Shown: positions 46,432-58,293 of the stretch, in pieces
Position numbering within the stretch: position 1 is the first letter of the stretch
How the letters are laid out: every line of letters starts with the position of its first letter
Assembly (NCBI GenBank): GCA_009809945.1
Contig: WTPW01002187.1
Coordinates: 6,601-70,600 of the forward strand
Length of the DNA: 64,000 nt
Source of the DNA: Gigaspora margarita
Taxonomy: Eukaryota > Glomeromycota > Glomeromycetes > Diversisporales > Gigasporaceae
Reading direction: 5' to 3'
The notes under the pieces: generated by a model
Databases searched by the model: none
Told to the model about the DNA's origin: nothing
Seen by the model: the letters and a program-made list of their open reading frames with translations, nothing else
Program-made: the position numbers and the translations under genes

Positions 46432-49400
46432 AGTCGGCAACAAATTTTTGAAGGAAATAGGAAGTGCGAAGGCTGCGGAAAAAGTCCTTTTCCCAGAAAT
46501 AGTTAAGTTTAGAACCTTGTAGAACGTGAGCAGTGCCCAGATCGTTGTTTCGAATAATTAATTTGCCGTTAAACGAAATAAATTCTCTACTGTTTGTTTG
46601 TTTTGTGATTTTCAGTGATGTACAGGAGAGAGTTCCAAAGCATAGAATTATATAAACATGATTTTTAATTGCTTCAATAAATATAATTTAGTCTTTTTAA
46701 GTCTAGGACATCTATAATAATATGGATCATTTGTAGACTTAAAATCATACCACCAGATTAATGTGAGATTAAGTATGCTTTCTTTAGTAGTTTCAACATT
46801 GAGTAATAAATATATCTATAATTAAATATTAAATATTTAATATTTTATAAAATTTAAAAAAAAAATAAAAATACAACAAATACCTGTCTATAACAAATTC
46901 CATCATCTGACAAATATTTTAATAGTTCTTCAGAATTTATAGCAACTTTTACATTGCTATACCAGGCTTTGCTATAAAAATCTTCTGTTGCTCAAATTAT
47001 AGATTTATTTTCTAAAGTTACTAATCTATATAATTTAATTATATAATTATCTATATTTTTTTGGTTTGTTAAACTAAAATATTTTGTTAAATAATATAAT
47101 AAATATTCAAGCCCAAAATATATTTTAGAATTTGGTCAATAATTTTTTAATTTGAGGTTAATAAATTGCTGAGCATTATTAAAACCAACTATTTAAATTA
47201 AATTAGTAAATTTAAAAGGAGTTATAGTTTTGAAATTTTTTTGGTTTTCTTAATAATAATTTTGATGCAACAGCCTGTCTTTGAACCTATTTAATATAAT
47301 TAAATTTAGTTAACTTTTATAAAAATATTATTAACATTATTAAAAATTTTAACAATTTTTACTATTTTCAATATTTGATCCTCTATATTTTGCTTATTAG
47401 TTAAATAATATAGTTTTTTAACAAAATCTTTATAAAGGCTTTCATAGGTTTCAGTAGAAAAACCATTTAAAGAACTATATTTTTTAATTAAATCAGTAGT
47501 TGATAAACCCATGAATATAATTTTGGAAACTTTAATTCAGAATTAGAATATGTATTAAAAAGAGCAATAAATTTTTTAGCCTAATCTATTATTAGATTCT
47601 AAATAAAATAAGCCTATATTAATATTTGTTGATAAAATTATTTAATTAAAAATTTTCAAATATTTTGGTTTAATTCGCAAGGTTGCAAACATATTTACAT
47701 ACCTCAAAATCATTTAAGTCAGATTCAGTGAATTCCTCATAGCGACTTAAAATATACATATTATTTCAAACTTCATAAAGCTTTAATACTTTTCTTGAAT
47801 AGTTTTGCAAATATTCAGGTTATCCAAAACAAATATCATAACCTTCATAATATTATGGTATTCACCTGCAGTAATTCTGACAAGTGATAAAATTCTATTT
47901 TTAAGAATCTTAAGACCCAGAAACCTTGGAATATTAGCTAACCTATTATCAATTTTATCTAGAATTGAAGCACCATATTGTTCTTTTAATAGATCTAATA
48001 TAAAATTAATTTGGTGTTTAAATAATTCCAAATCTAAATGTGCATTCTATCAATTATAGTAGCTTTATAAATATTGATATCACTTAAATTAATAAAATAA
48101 AAAGTTAATAAAGAATTATATATTGTTATAAGAAATTCTAAATAATATGGTATAATTTGAAAAAATTCACAATGTTGCGATTTATATTACATTAATTATT
48201 TATTGCAAAAGTGAATAAATTTTAATTGATTCGAACTTTTTTATATTATTGCGACTAATTCACAATATTAAATTTAGAATTATTTAAAATATATAATTCA
48301 AATAATTCTTTAAATATTTTTATCTGAATATTTTTAAATTATTTGTTATTAAAATAAACGAAAATAAATAAAAAAATATAAACTTACTTAAAGTTCCAAA
48401 AGTAATTTGGTATAGATTCTATATATACTGAATTTTCATCAAAATAGTTTCTTATATTTTCATGATTTCTTAAAACCAAATCATGTTTAGAACATTCTAT
48501 ACTTGCTAAATTTTTTCTATCAACTAAGCAAAAATGACAAGGATAATTTGAATTTGTTGATTTATAAGTCAGACAAAAGGTAGCAGCTTCTGGCCAATCT
48601 GCAATTATAGTTGAAACTTTCAGATATACAACTTTGTTATTAATTAACATATTTATATCCAAGTTCGAATACTTTCGAATTGGTTTTAATAAAATTTCTA
48701 AATATTTATGAAATGTTTGTCTGACTATTGGTTTATTTTTAGCAGATATTTTGATTATTGGCAAATAACCCAATAACTGCTTAGCATTTTGCTTATTTCT
48801 TCGCCATGTAGATATATTTTCTAGTGACTATATATTGGATGAAGCTGAATTTTACCCAATGTGTTACAATTTGTTGCATCCGAATATAAAATAATTGATA
48901 AAAGTTTTGACTCTACAGGCAAAGTATTTTGTATAGTTTTCTACTACATTTCATTATTTTGCTCTTTATGAATAATCTCTTTGCCATTCTTTAAAAAAAT
49001 AAAAATAAATTAATATAAAACAAAATAAATATTTTATTTACAAATAATATTAAAAGTTATATATACCTCAGTAGTTTCATATAATTCTTTATACTCAAAT
49101 TCCAAATGTTGAGCTATATCAGAAATTTCTAATTTACTTTCATATAGCTGATTAAATCTATATGGTATAAGAAATACTCAGTATTATCAAGTTCTAATAC
49201 TTTGATTTTCTTATATGACAAGTTAGATTTAATATTATTCATAAAATTCCTTGCCTTGTTTAATGTTTTTGGTAATGGTAATTTAAAATGCTTTGAATAC
49301 TTATTAAAAAAATAAAATAATAGCATTTCTAGCTGCATTATTTAGCTTATATTTAGTAACCAAATCTATCAAATCAGCATAAGCTTTATTAGGAACTCAT

Positions 49401-49994
49401 CATATTTTTGAACAATTTCTTCATCTAATGAAAAGGCCTGAATATTATTAGTATAAGCAGAATTATTCAAAAAATCATTAGAAAATTCCTGATTTTTATA
49501 CAAAGTAGTTTCATGTTCGTTAAGCAAATTAGAAGTTGGATCAAGATTGAAAGAGTTTGATATATTGTTAGATTCATCTAATTCAATTAACTTATATGCA
49601 AATTCGTCAGAAATGTTATCTGTATTAGATACATCACAAGGACCAGCATAAGTACTATTTAATCAATATTAGAATTGATTTCAATTGATTTAGTGTATTT
49701 CGAAACCTTTCGAAACTTTATGTTTTTAAACGATATACTTTTAACAAAAAATTTACTATTCAAATAATATTTGTTAATATCACTATTCGAATAATATTTA
49801 TTAATATCAACATAATCTTTTTGTTTTTGTTTAACTGATTTAATAGATTTCGAATAGTTGCAAATGTGTGTGGAATTATTTGCAATAATTTGACCAGTAG
49901 CTTCAGCATTTTTTATACATATAGTCATATACTTAGATAAACTATTAAGATTAGCTAAAGTACGTGGGCAGAATGAGCATTTGTTGTCAAACAT

Positions 49995-50790
49995 TTTTAA
50001 TAAAATAAGTTTTTATAATTTAAAAAGTTTTGAAAAGATTTAAAATATAAATTAATTTGAAGCAAAAAATTTAAAATGAAGAGCAAAGAAGATATTTCAT
50101 TTTATTTATATTTAAAGACTAAATTTAATTTTTTTCTTTGTAATGAATTTAATTTGTTATATTTATTATGTTAATATTTAATAGTTTTATCAATTTTATT
50201 TTCAAACTTTAAATTAATGCAATTTATTGCGAATTATTTCGATTTATACTATTTTTTTCATTTCAATGAATTTAATTTGTTATATTCATTATGTTAATAT
50301 TTAAAGTTTCTATCAATTTTATTTTCAACCTTTAAATTAATGTGCAATATTTCGAATTAAATCAATTTATACCAATTATAATAGCTTCTTATAATTTTTA
50401 TGACTATTTGATAAAATTTAAGTTGTATAAATAAATATTTATTATGTTAACATTATATTATAATTTTATATAAGTTTATTCTGTTTTAGTAAAAGTGTTA
50501 TAAATATATTAATCATTTATGGAATTATATTTCAAAACAATACAAAATAAATAACTATATTTAATTAAAAATTATTCATATTTAGATTAAGTATATATAT
50601 AATAATATAAAATCACATGAAATCAGCCAAGAAATTTTACTATAAATAGGGTATAATTAGATCGACAATCAACATTGTTTTAACAATTGACATTTTATTT
50701 TGCAACCTTGCACTTCTGTTAGCAGTATCGAATTAATTCAAATAAAATTGGTTTAAGTCAACTTTTTATTCATTTTATATTAAATTTTTT
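49995..50790. promoter_or_regulatory. Divergent intergenic region between transposase and accessory gene II
   Basis: About 0.8 kb of AT-rich DNA between two outward-pointing genes, so it should contain both promoters. It includes two diverged copies of a segment around AATTTAATTTGTTATATT (50148 and 50269). No defined promoter box is claimed. Confidence 0.35.
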
Positions 50791-50791
50791 T

Positions 50792-53498
50792 TTGCTTTTA
50801 AAGCTTTTTCTACATACTACACTACTAACAAAATTTAAAGTTTTTATCTTTTTTTATAATTATAAAAATGTTTCAAAATTTGTCTATCAAGTTCAAGAAA
50901 ACTTTCAAAAACACCCAAACAGAAAGACTAATAAGGGAAAGACAGTGAGCCTAGAATCAACAAGAAGTACTAGCCTAAGTGAAAGCTTTTCAGAATAATT
51001 TGATAACCTTGGAGTAAATGATAATAGTGGATCTAACTTATACAGCAATACAAAAATGTCTGAATGTATTTAAAATAATTATATATATACTGTTTAATTA
51101 ATTAATATGTTATTAATTTTAATATTTTTAAAAATAAGCATATGAAAGAACATTAGCTAAATTATTGAAAACCAAGGAGAAATTTTTTCTGAACTTAAGG
51201 TAATTAAAGATAAAGTTAGGAGAATTGAAAATCATCTAAATGATCATGAACAAAAAATGGATAATAGCTTCAATATAACCAATGATAAAGCCTTTAAAGA
51301 AGTAATTTTTTAAATTTAAAATTATTTTTTAATAATATAAAAATCTTTTAAAGTTAATTTAATATTTTTAAATAACTTTTAATAACATTATTAATAGGAT
51401 ACGATTAAAGGAGCAGCAAAAGCTTTAATTGAAAAAGTAATTTATTCTGAAATTCTTAGATAAAGTCAGAGACGAAAAAATATGTCTGAGAGAATTATGC
51501 AGAATATTTTGAAAAATTTATATTGAAAAATTAGAATGTTTATTATGTGAATAATATTCATGGACCAGTAAATCATTTTTATTTAATTTATGTTTACTTT
51601 TTCAAATAAGTTCAAATATTTTAAAATAATTCGAATTTATTCAAATTATTTTAAAATATTGCGAACTTATTCATTTTGATTTAAATAATTGAATTCTACT
51701 AAACTTTTGTTTTTTTTAGCTTTTGCAAAAAATTAGATCTTTGTGGATACTTTGACGAACAAGATCAAAGAAACTTTATTTTTTGTATATGGAAACCTTA
51801 TTGAACCCATAAATAATAAAGCAAAACCTAATGAAGTCATAATGTGAAAAAAACTGACAAAAACAAATGAGTATTATTAGAAGTTATTTGAAGAGTTGGA
51901 AGAAGATTTGGATGATACATATATGAATTAAATTTTGAATAAAATCTGGCCAGATAGCAAAGCTCTACCTGAAAAAATAGCATATACTATAGCCATCTGT
52001 CAGACCATGCTCAATCCAAAGAACAAAATTATAACAATGTTGAATTATATCATTAAAAAATTAATTGCAATAAATTTAGTAAGTATTTATTTTTTTATTT
52101 TTATTTTTTTATTTTTTTAATCTTAGGCAGTCCCGCCGCGAATGTTTTATTAGAATTTATTCACTGAATGGTTTACAAATAGTAACGAGAGTACAACTAG
52201 CCACACGTACACTTTTGGTGTCTAATTTAAGTGGTCCGCCCTAAGGTTCTATACTAGCTGCCATACCTACAACCCAACTATGGGAATTGTCTATTTAAAC
52301 CCTCTGATTATCCACCTGCGCCCCACCACCTCCTAATACTTAATTCCGACAACACCCGGCATGACATTTATTTCAATGAATTCCCAGATATGACCTGCTG
52401 CACTATTCCAGTCATTCTAGCCGACATAGAGTTTACAGATACGAAGCGTCTCCCACAAGTTATTCGTCCAGTTTTCTTTCAGCGACTGGCGCTACGGCTT
52501 TACCCATATACTTGCAGTCTGGACTCCGAACTGCTAGGTCGCCTACTACAGCCCTCGTAAGGTTCATTTTCTGATCTGGCACCCACCTCTTCTGGTGGCA
52601 CTGTCGAAGCCATCCATCTACCTCCTTACTCGGGACTTGCCAAGGGGTTTCTGTTTTTCCAGTTTCCTGGATTTGCAGTGTAACACACCATTGTGCCAAA
52701 GCTCCCATTCGAGATGGTGGAACCAAGATTACAGGTATTATTACCCAACTGATCTAAACCACAGTTACCATAACACAGGCCTATTTTCAAAACATCTCCA
52801 GTGGGATTCGAACTTTCGACCTGCCGCTTGGGGGTGACAACCTGGCCACTTCTCTAAATCACCACACTCTAGTAAGTATTTATTAATTTTATTATATATA
52901 ATTTAAATTAATATAAATTAATTCAAATTGTTTTAAATTATTTCAATACTATTAGAATAAGTTAAAGTATCGCAAACATTTTTCTATTTTGAGTTCTAAA
53001 GATAAAGCATGCAAAGAAGTTAGAGATAAATCTGATAATAATAATTCAGAAAACGATAACACTGTATAAAACTATTTATTTAATTTATTGAAATATTATT
53101 TTAAAATCTTCAAATAATATTATCTAATTATATTAATATAATCTAATTAATTAGGAACAAGGAAGAAAACTTAAAAATAATTTGAACTATTCTGATAAGG
53201 TATAATCTTTAAATATAATATAAATTAATTTGAAATAATTTAATATTAATAAATTTATTTTAGGTGAATAAAAGACCAAGAGTTGGTAAATAATATATGA
53301 ATTTAAAAATTTAGCAATTTAGTACTTATGCAAAATATTTCGAAAGGTTGTGATTTTACTAACTTAATTTTAAAAATTACTGAATTAGTGAATTTAGATC
53401 CAGAAGAAGTCCAAGAAGATGAAAAAGATCTGAATGAAGATGTAGATAAAGAGAAAGATACAGATGATTATAAGAAAAATACGAATAATAATAAGTAA
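50792..53498 (+). pseudogene. Accessory gene II of the candidate Plavaka element (function unknown)
   Basis: Exon-like pieces: a Lys/Thr/Ser-rich start (50792-50998, with ..TNKGKTVSLESTRSTSLSES). A heptad-like piece ..SELKVIKDKVRRIENHL.. (51175-51301) ending before GTAATT. ..GAAKALIEKVIYSEILR.. (51405-51465). ..ILNKIWPDSKALPEKIAYTI.. (51935-52078) ending before GTAAGT. ..KACKEVRDKSDNN.. (53005-53069). A basic KRPRVGK piece (53264-53293). An acidic 56-codon ORF (53328-53498). In-frame stops at several points indicate decay. It is divergent from the transposase and related to accessory gene I in the WP..AYTI block. Confidence 0.45.
52092..52869 (-). mobile_element. SINE copy 3, full length with tRNA-like head
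   Basis: Identical 15-bp TSDs TAGTAAGTATTTATT (52077-52091, 52870-52884). The minus-strand head has ATTTAGAGAAGTGGCC and box B AAGTTCGAATCC (about 52795-52865). T-rich tail at 52088-52122. The insertion duplicated a GTAAGT splice donor of accessory gene II, so intact donors now flank both sides of the SINE. Open frames inside it are incidental. Confidence 0.88.
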
Positions 53499-53499
53499 A

Positions 53500-54063
53500 A
53501 GTTTTTTGTTTGTTTTGTTTTTTTTATATATGAATAATGCTATGTTTTTTTTATTTTTTTATATTTCTTTAATATAGGATTATCAAAAATTTTATTTTTT
53601 TATAAATAATAAAGTTATTATAAAATGTAGATTTTGTTTATTTGAATAAATTGTTTTTTGTTTATTGAATTTAGTATATTTCGAAATAATTCGAATTATT
53701 GTGATATATTGTAAAATACCACTATTTAAATATATTTATATATAATACATTTTTGTTTAATTAAATAATTGCATTATTTCAATATAATTCTATAATGTGC
53801 GTAATTCCAAATAAAATCAAAATAGTTCGATTTTTACAATTTTATATAATTAATATAAAAGTTTTGTTATTTCTGGCACTACTTATGTCAAAATATTGCG
53901 AATTATTGCGATATAAATTTCATAATATTGCGTAATTTATTATGTATATATTTTGTAATATTCCATAATTGAAAATTGCGAACATTTCGTGTCGATTTGT
54001 AATTTTTGTACAAGTTTTTGGGCCATAATAACTTACGTAAGATTATGTTTATATATTTTGCTG
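53500..54063. repeat. Right subterminal region of the candidate Plavaka element
   Basis: Non-coding, dense in TTCGAAAT, ATTGCGAAT and GCGATAT motifs (53680-53990), ending in the ACTTACGTAAGATTATG box and terminal TTTTGCTG. Such subterminal repeats are typical transposase-binding regions in CACTA/CMC elements (family knowledge; binding not shown). Confidence 0.55.
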
Positions 54064-54589
54064 ATATATATATTGATTAATATCTATATCAGATATTTAT
54101 TGATTATTATCACTATCAATAGAAATCAGCAGGGGTGTTGGGTATTGATATATATCTAACCCAGTTAGCAATCGATTATTTCTATATATAAAATTTACTG
54201 ATATTGACTATAATTCTAAAAAGTTTTATTAGAAACATTTTCTTGCTTTTTATATAAAATTTTGTAGTACCATATAAATCATATGAAAATTAATCTATAT
54301 TCACCCTATGCTTAAACTTTGAGCAAAAATTTCTGACAACTACTCAATAGAATCAGTAAAATTTTTTGTAAATAAATTATACTGATTTGTAGTATTGTTT
54401 TAAAAACAAATCTATCGAATTCTACTAATAGGTATTAAAAAATATCATTCAAAAACTAGAAAAAAATTTAACTTCAATATCCTACATACGTTTTATATCA
54501 CATGATATTCGGTATGTGCAAAATCACGTGATTTGGTACATGTCCGCCAGGGACAGCAAAAAATATCAATTTGATTTGGCAAAAATATC

Positions 54590-55133
54590 GATCAATTTGG
54601 TTAAAAATATCGATTTATATCAATTTACCGAGATTGGCCAATCAAAATGCATGGTTTGGTGTAACAAAATGTAACGTGATCAATAATGTAACTTTATGGC
54701 AAACAGTTTGTTGATATCTACTTTTCCGAAACTTACTGACAGTTCAGGTTAGCCAAATTTGTATTGTCTGGCCCAAATTATACTCTTAATTTTGCCCAAA
54801 GTGGTATTGTTATACTACATTAAAAATTGTAAAAATATCGATTTCCCTATGATTTGCCTAAAAATATTGCAAAATTTTATATTGATTTGGTCAAAGATAT
54901 CGATTTATATCGATTTCTTGATCAAACCAATCAGAATACAAGTTCTGGAGTAATATGATCATAACAAAATTTTTCAAAAATTTATATTATGTTTGTTGAC
55001 AGTCTATATTCCAAAAAATTACAAATAACTCGGGCTGGCCAAATTTATATCATCGGCCAAAATCATGCTATTAATTTGGCCTGAATTTGGTATTGTTACA
55101 TTGCATTAAAAATTGTAAAAATATCGATTTTCC
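54590..55133. repeat. Two diverged direct repeats of about 250 bp
   Basis: Copies at about 54600-54846 and 54892-55133 share ATATCGATTTATAT at the start, GGCCAATC/AACCAATC, TTGTTGA.ATCTA, and TTAAAAATTGTAAAAATATC at the end. Flanking DNA (54066-54590) is AT-rich with a small inverted repeat around TCACGTGAT at 54526. Non-coding. Confidence 0.6.
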
Positions 55134-55278
55134 TTCAATATTTTCTTAGGTCCCTGGTCCGTAGACTGGGCATAAAAATTTAGCTTGAAATGGGACAAGT
55201 CACATGTTTTAACTTATGCAATTGGCTAATTAAAATTTATTATAAAATTATTAATGTTAAAAGAATTAATTTAACATT

Positions 55279-55576
55279 CACCAGTGGTGAAATTCACCGT
55301 TGATTATCTATACATAATTATATATAGCAAAAACAAATAAAAATTAAATCTCCTTAATATTAGGGTAAGGGTGAAGGTTAGAGATTAGGATAGAGCTTTA
55401 TATATAGTAAAATTTAGCAAGGAATTTTTTTTTTGCATAAAAAAAAGTAGTTTCATAGACAAAATTTTTAGTTAGAAGCGATTTTTTAAAAAATTCTTAT
55501 TTTGTTACACAAAATTGTTTTGCATGTTACACCTGATCTTTAATTCTAATTGGATTGTGAAAATTCACCACTGGTG
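55279..55576. mobile_element. MITE with CACCAGTGGTGAA termini
   Basis: CACCAGTGGTGAAATTCAC at the left is inverted as GTGAAAATTCACCACTGGTG at the right. The interior shares AGAAGCGATTTTTTAAAAAA and the ACACCTGATCTT motif with the MITE at 63132-63710. No clear TSD. Confidence 0.65.
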
Positions 55577-55797
55577 AGCATTAAACTTATCCATGTTAAA
55601 ATTAATTTTAAAATATTTTTTAATAATTAATTTTAGCCAATCAAAATGCAAGGATTCACAAAAACATCAAATTTCAATATGAAATTTTTTGAAAATGGGA
55701 CAAATTTTAGAATGTAGCCTTTAAGTATCCTGCTCCGTAGTAGAAATTAGTAAGTAAAGCTTAAATAAATCTATAAATATTATTACTATCGATTTTA

Positions 55798-58293
55798 TTA
55801 TGACGGTTCTTTAGCATCATAATCTGATTGATTTTCACAAAGTGAAATTTCTGTAGGTGGTTTTGTAGATGATTGCACGTTATCAGCGTTATCAACACAG
55901 TCATTTGCATTGTCTTTGTTCGTAAATCTTATCCACGTCTGCTCTCTTTTAGTTTTTTCTTCGGATTTGAACGAAAAATACTAATTTCAAATTAAGTTCC
56001 ATTAATAGAAAAAAGGGCATTTAATATATATACTGTAATTTGTTAAAAAAAAAAAAAGTATACGACTAAATAAAAAAAACGAAATGACAAACTTTTTCGC
56101 GAAATAAGTAGTGTCCAGGTTTTTTATTCGCGTTATTATCATTTGTTTTTTCGAGATCTTTTCCATCTTCATCACTTTTTCCCTCTTTCTTTTTTTGGAA
56201 TAACAGTGACATGTTATCTAAACTTTTTGCATTGTTCACATTTGCATGTTCACCTTCGACATTCTCTTTAAATTTTTCCATTGTAATTAATCTTCTGCTC
56301 CATTGTCCAAAATTTTGCTCACTGTTAGAAATCAGAATCATACACGGGTGATCAGGTATATCTGCACTCGAATACCTATTTTAGCAAAAAATTTTTTAAA
56401 GTTTTTTTAGATATTCAGATCATATATCTAACAGTAAAATATAAGAGGAATAACGCACTCGTCAACGATAGTTGGCAACCAATATACTAAACGACCGCCA
56501 ACTATTAAAAATCGTGCAGCGAATTCCAAGAGATCTATAAGCACTTCGGACATTTCGTATGGCTTTGTTGGCGGATAATAATTGTCGCGTCTTTTTTTTT
56601 TTTAGAAAAAAAAAGATAAATAATAAAATTAGGTTGATGGAGCTGATGATGTGATACTCATATCGTACTTGTGAGCTGGTACACCATCTACTACTCGCGG
56701 CCGTTTTATTGGATCTTTTCTTCCAAGTTTTTTTGCACCCGCTCTAACACCATACGGTGCTATTCTCGATAAAGAATTTTTAGGATGAGAGTCTGAATCG
56801 CATAAATATTATAATAAATTATATAATTAAATTATTCACTCACGATCAGTCACAATTGCATCAAACCAGAGATTTTCTCGCCACGGATGATGACATATAT
56901 CAAAGACTAAGGTATCCAAGACTTTGTCACCTAGATTATATTGATCTATGTTGGATTTTATAGATTTATCCGCTACAATATTTACACACAATAATAGATA
57001 TTAATTAAATCATTAGTGAGAAAAGTTATGAATGGAAATCTATAAAAGATTTTTATAAAACCTTGACCACGAATTTGTCGTCCGTCAATGTCTGATCCTA
57101 GAGTGAACGCGCCAAAGTGTGCACATGTCAAAAGGAAGCTGCCTGTACCTACGAACGGATCGTATATCAGTTTTCCCGGAGATGCCTAAAAAAAAAAGAA
57201 TAGAAACTACTTATATTGGAAGAATAAAATTATGGTAAACAAAAAAGAGACGAACCAATGCTTGATTAGCCATTATCAATGATAATTCGGCGTCCATTGA
57301 CGTATTTCCGATATATTTTCTTTTCTTTAAATTGTATTTCTGAACCAAATCCCTATTTCCAGAAGCAATCTATTATGCAATAAAAAATGAAGATTTTAAT
57401 AACATGAAATTTTTTTTTTTAGTGAATGAACAAAATATTTAGATAAAACTCACTAATCTCCCAAAATATATAGTATAAGGAGTTGGCGGTGGAATTCCAG
57501 CATGTTGATCTAGCCCATAATCTTCTAATACACCAAATTGTACTTGTGGATTTTTTAAATCGATATCTCCTTCAAATCCAAGATAAGAAAAAGAATTGAT
57601 TATACGAACTTGATAATCTGACGAACATGTGGACCCAAAGCCTGATACCGTGAATTTGAACGATTTGTGGATATATAAAGACTATTTATAAATAAAACAT
57701 CATTATTTAGAATGGTAAAGTAAAAGTTATAATTGATATAAAGATTATAAAATAAATAATAATTATTAATTTAATTACCCATCGTTCAGGACAAGCTTTT
57801 ACTTGAGCATGCACTTCATCATAAGTTTCACCCATTCCCCATAATTCATAAATATTTCTATATCAAAATATATATATTAATAAGAAAGTAAAATTTTAAT
57901 TATGATTTAATTACCCACTTTATCAAAATAGCCCGTTTAACAAGCCTTGCAGCTTCTTCCTCGTTTTCAATGTTAATGACCAAAAATGGACACTATTTAG
58001 CCATATAAAAAAAATGAGATGAGTATACAAACACAAAAAAAAAGATAATTTTCGAAACATACATTTTTTTTATATTCTTCGTTATTATATTTCAGCTTTA
58101 CATCTTCGATTTTTGCTAAGGACTCAAGTTCTGGTAGTCTAAATTCTTCATGAACTAATATGATTTCATCAAAAGATTTAAAATATGGATTGTTAGAATT
58201 AATAATGATCTTTACGATGAATCTGTCCTAAAGTAGATAAATTATTTGGTAAAAAACACACAAACATTGAGCAAATTGAATCAAATATTTCAT
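55798..58293 (-). CDS. TRM11: tRNA (guanine-N2)-methyltransferase TRM11 catalytic subunit, 12 exons
   Basis: The product methylates G10 of tRNAs to m2G, working with TRM112 in the cytoplasm (family knowledge). Exons on the minus strand: 58293-58266, 58154-58063, 57992-57919, 57857-57779, 57681-57454, 57369-57256, 57185-57062, 56972-56844, 56759-56669, 56590-56459, 56375-56093, 55980-55798. All junctions are GT-AG and phases agree; total 1,557 nt, 518 residues. It starts MKYLIQFAQ. Visible blocks: FRLPELESLA, IYELWG, KKRKYIGNTSMDAELS, SAM-binding DPFVGTGS, GSDIDGRQIRG, catalytic DPPYGVRAGAKK (Pro codon split by an intron), PPTKPYEMSEV, GGRLVYWLPT, WSRRLITMEK. The Asn/Lys/Asp-rich C-tail makes it longer than the roughly 430-460 residues usual in fungi. 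Introns are mostly 60-150 bp. No disruption seen. Confidence 0.93.

Larger units (their letters stand above)
39033..46635 (-). mobile_element. LINE B: full-length, decayed non-LTR retrotransposon (same family as LINE A)
   Basis: It is flanked by 14-bp TSDs, CAAAGCATGGAATT (39019-39032) and CAAAGCATAGAATT (46636-46649), 13 of 14 identical. The poly(A) tail appears as a T run at 39031-39041. The minus-strand start is GAACTCTCTCCTGTAC. 7,603 bp with ORF1 and ORF2. The target lies in the 3' exon of the Plavaka-type transposase. Confidence 0.94.
38616..49994 (-). pseudogene. Plavaka-type transposase, decayed and split by LINE B and a hAT-like MITE
   Basis: Minus-strand pieces in order. A CxxC..C zinc-finger-like start (CSFCPRTL, 49994-49659), its usual His replaced. 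..FSLDEEIVQKYDEF..ARNAIILFFNKYS (49440-49290). ..LYSDATNC.. and GYLP (about 48870-48770). ..IIADWPEAATFCLTYKS and YPCHFCLV (48600-48530). ..ITAGEYHNIMKVMIF (47870-47830). ..ELKFPK..TETYESL (47540-47440). ..DFYSKAWYSN (46980). ..LIWWYDFKS..YYYRCPRLK (46770-46700). After LINE B and the MITE the frame resumes as ..FDKSNDYLVNKYIF with stop TAA at 38616-38618. These blocks match fungal Plavaka transposases as I know them. At least four frameshifts/stops; some gaps may be introns. Confidence 0.8.
21818..54063. mobile_element. Candidate giant Plavaka-type (CMC superfamily) DNA transposon, heavily invaded
   Basis: The right end (opposite strand CAGCAAAATATATAAACATA, then AATCTTACGTAAG) matches the terminus of the 13932-15986 transposon well. 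The left end at 21818 (CAGCAAATTTAATAGGGTGT) matches only in the first bases and is weaker. AT follows or precedes each end. Inside are a Plavaka-type transposase (minus, 38616-49994) and two related plus-strand accessory genes. TTCGAAAT/GCGAAT motifs are frequent near both ends. Subtracting recognised insertions (about 19-20 kb) leaves about 12-13 kb. The pairing of these two ends is inference; two neighbouring or partial elements are the alternative. Confidence 0.45.

Noticed and set aside
52460-52837. ORFs of 80-88 codons on both strands
   Set aside because: They lie wholly inside SINE copy 3, including its tRNA-like head.
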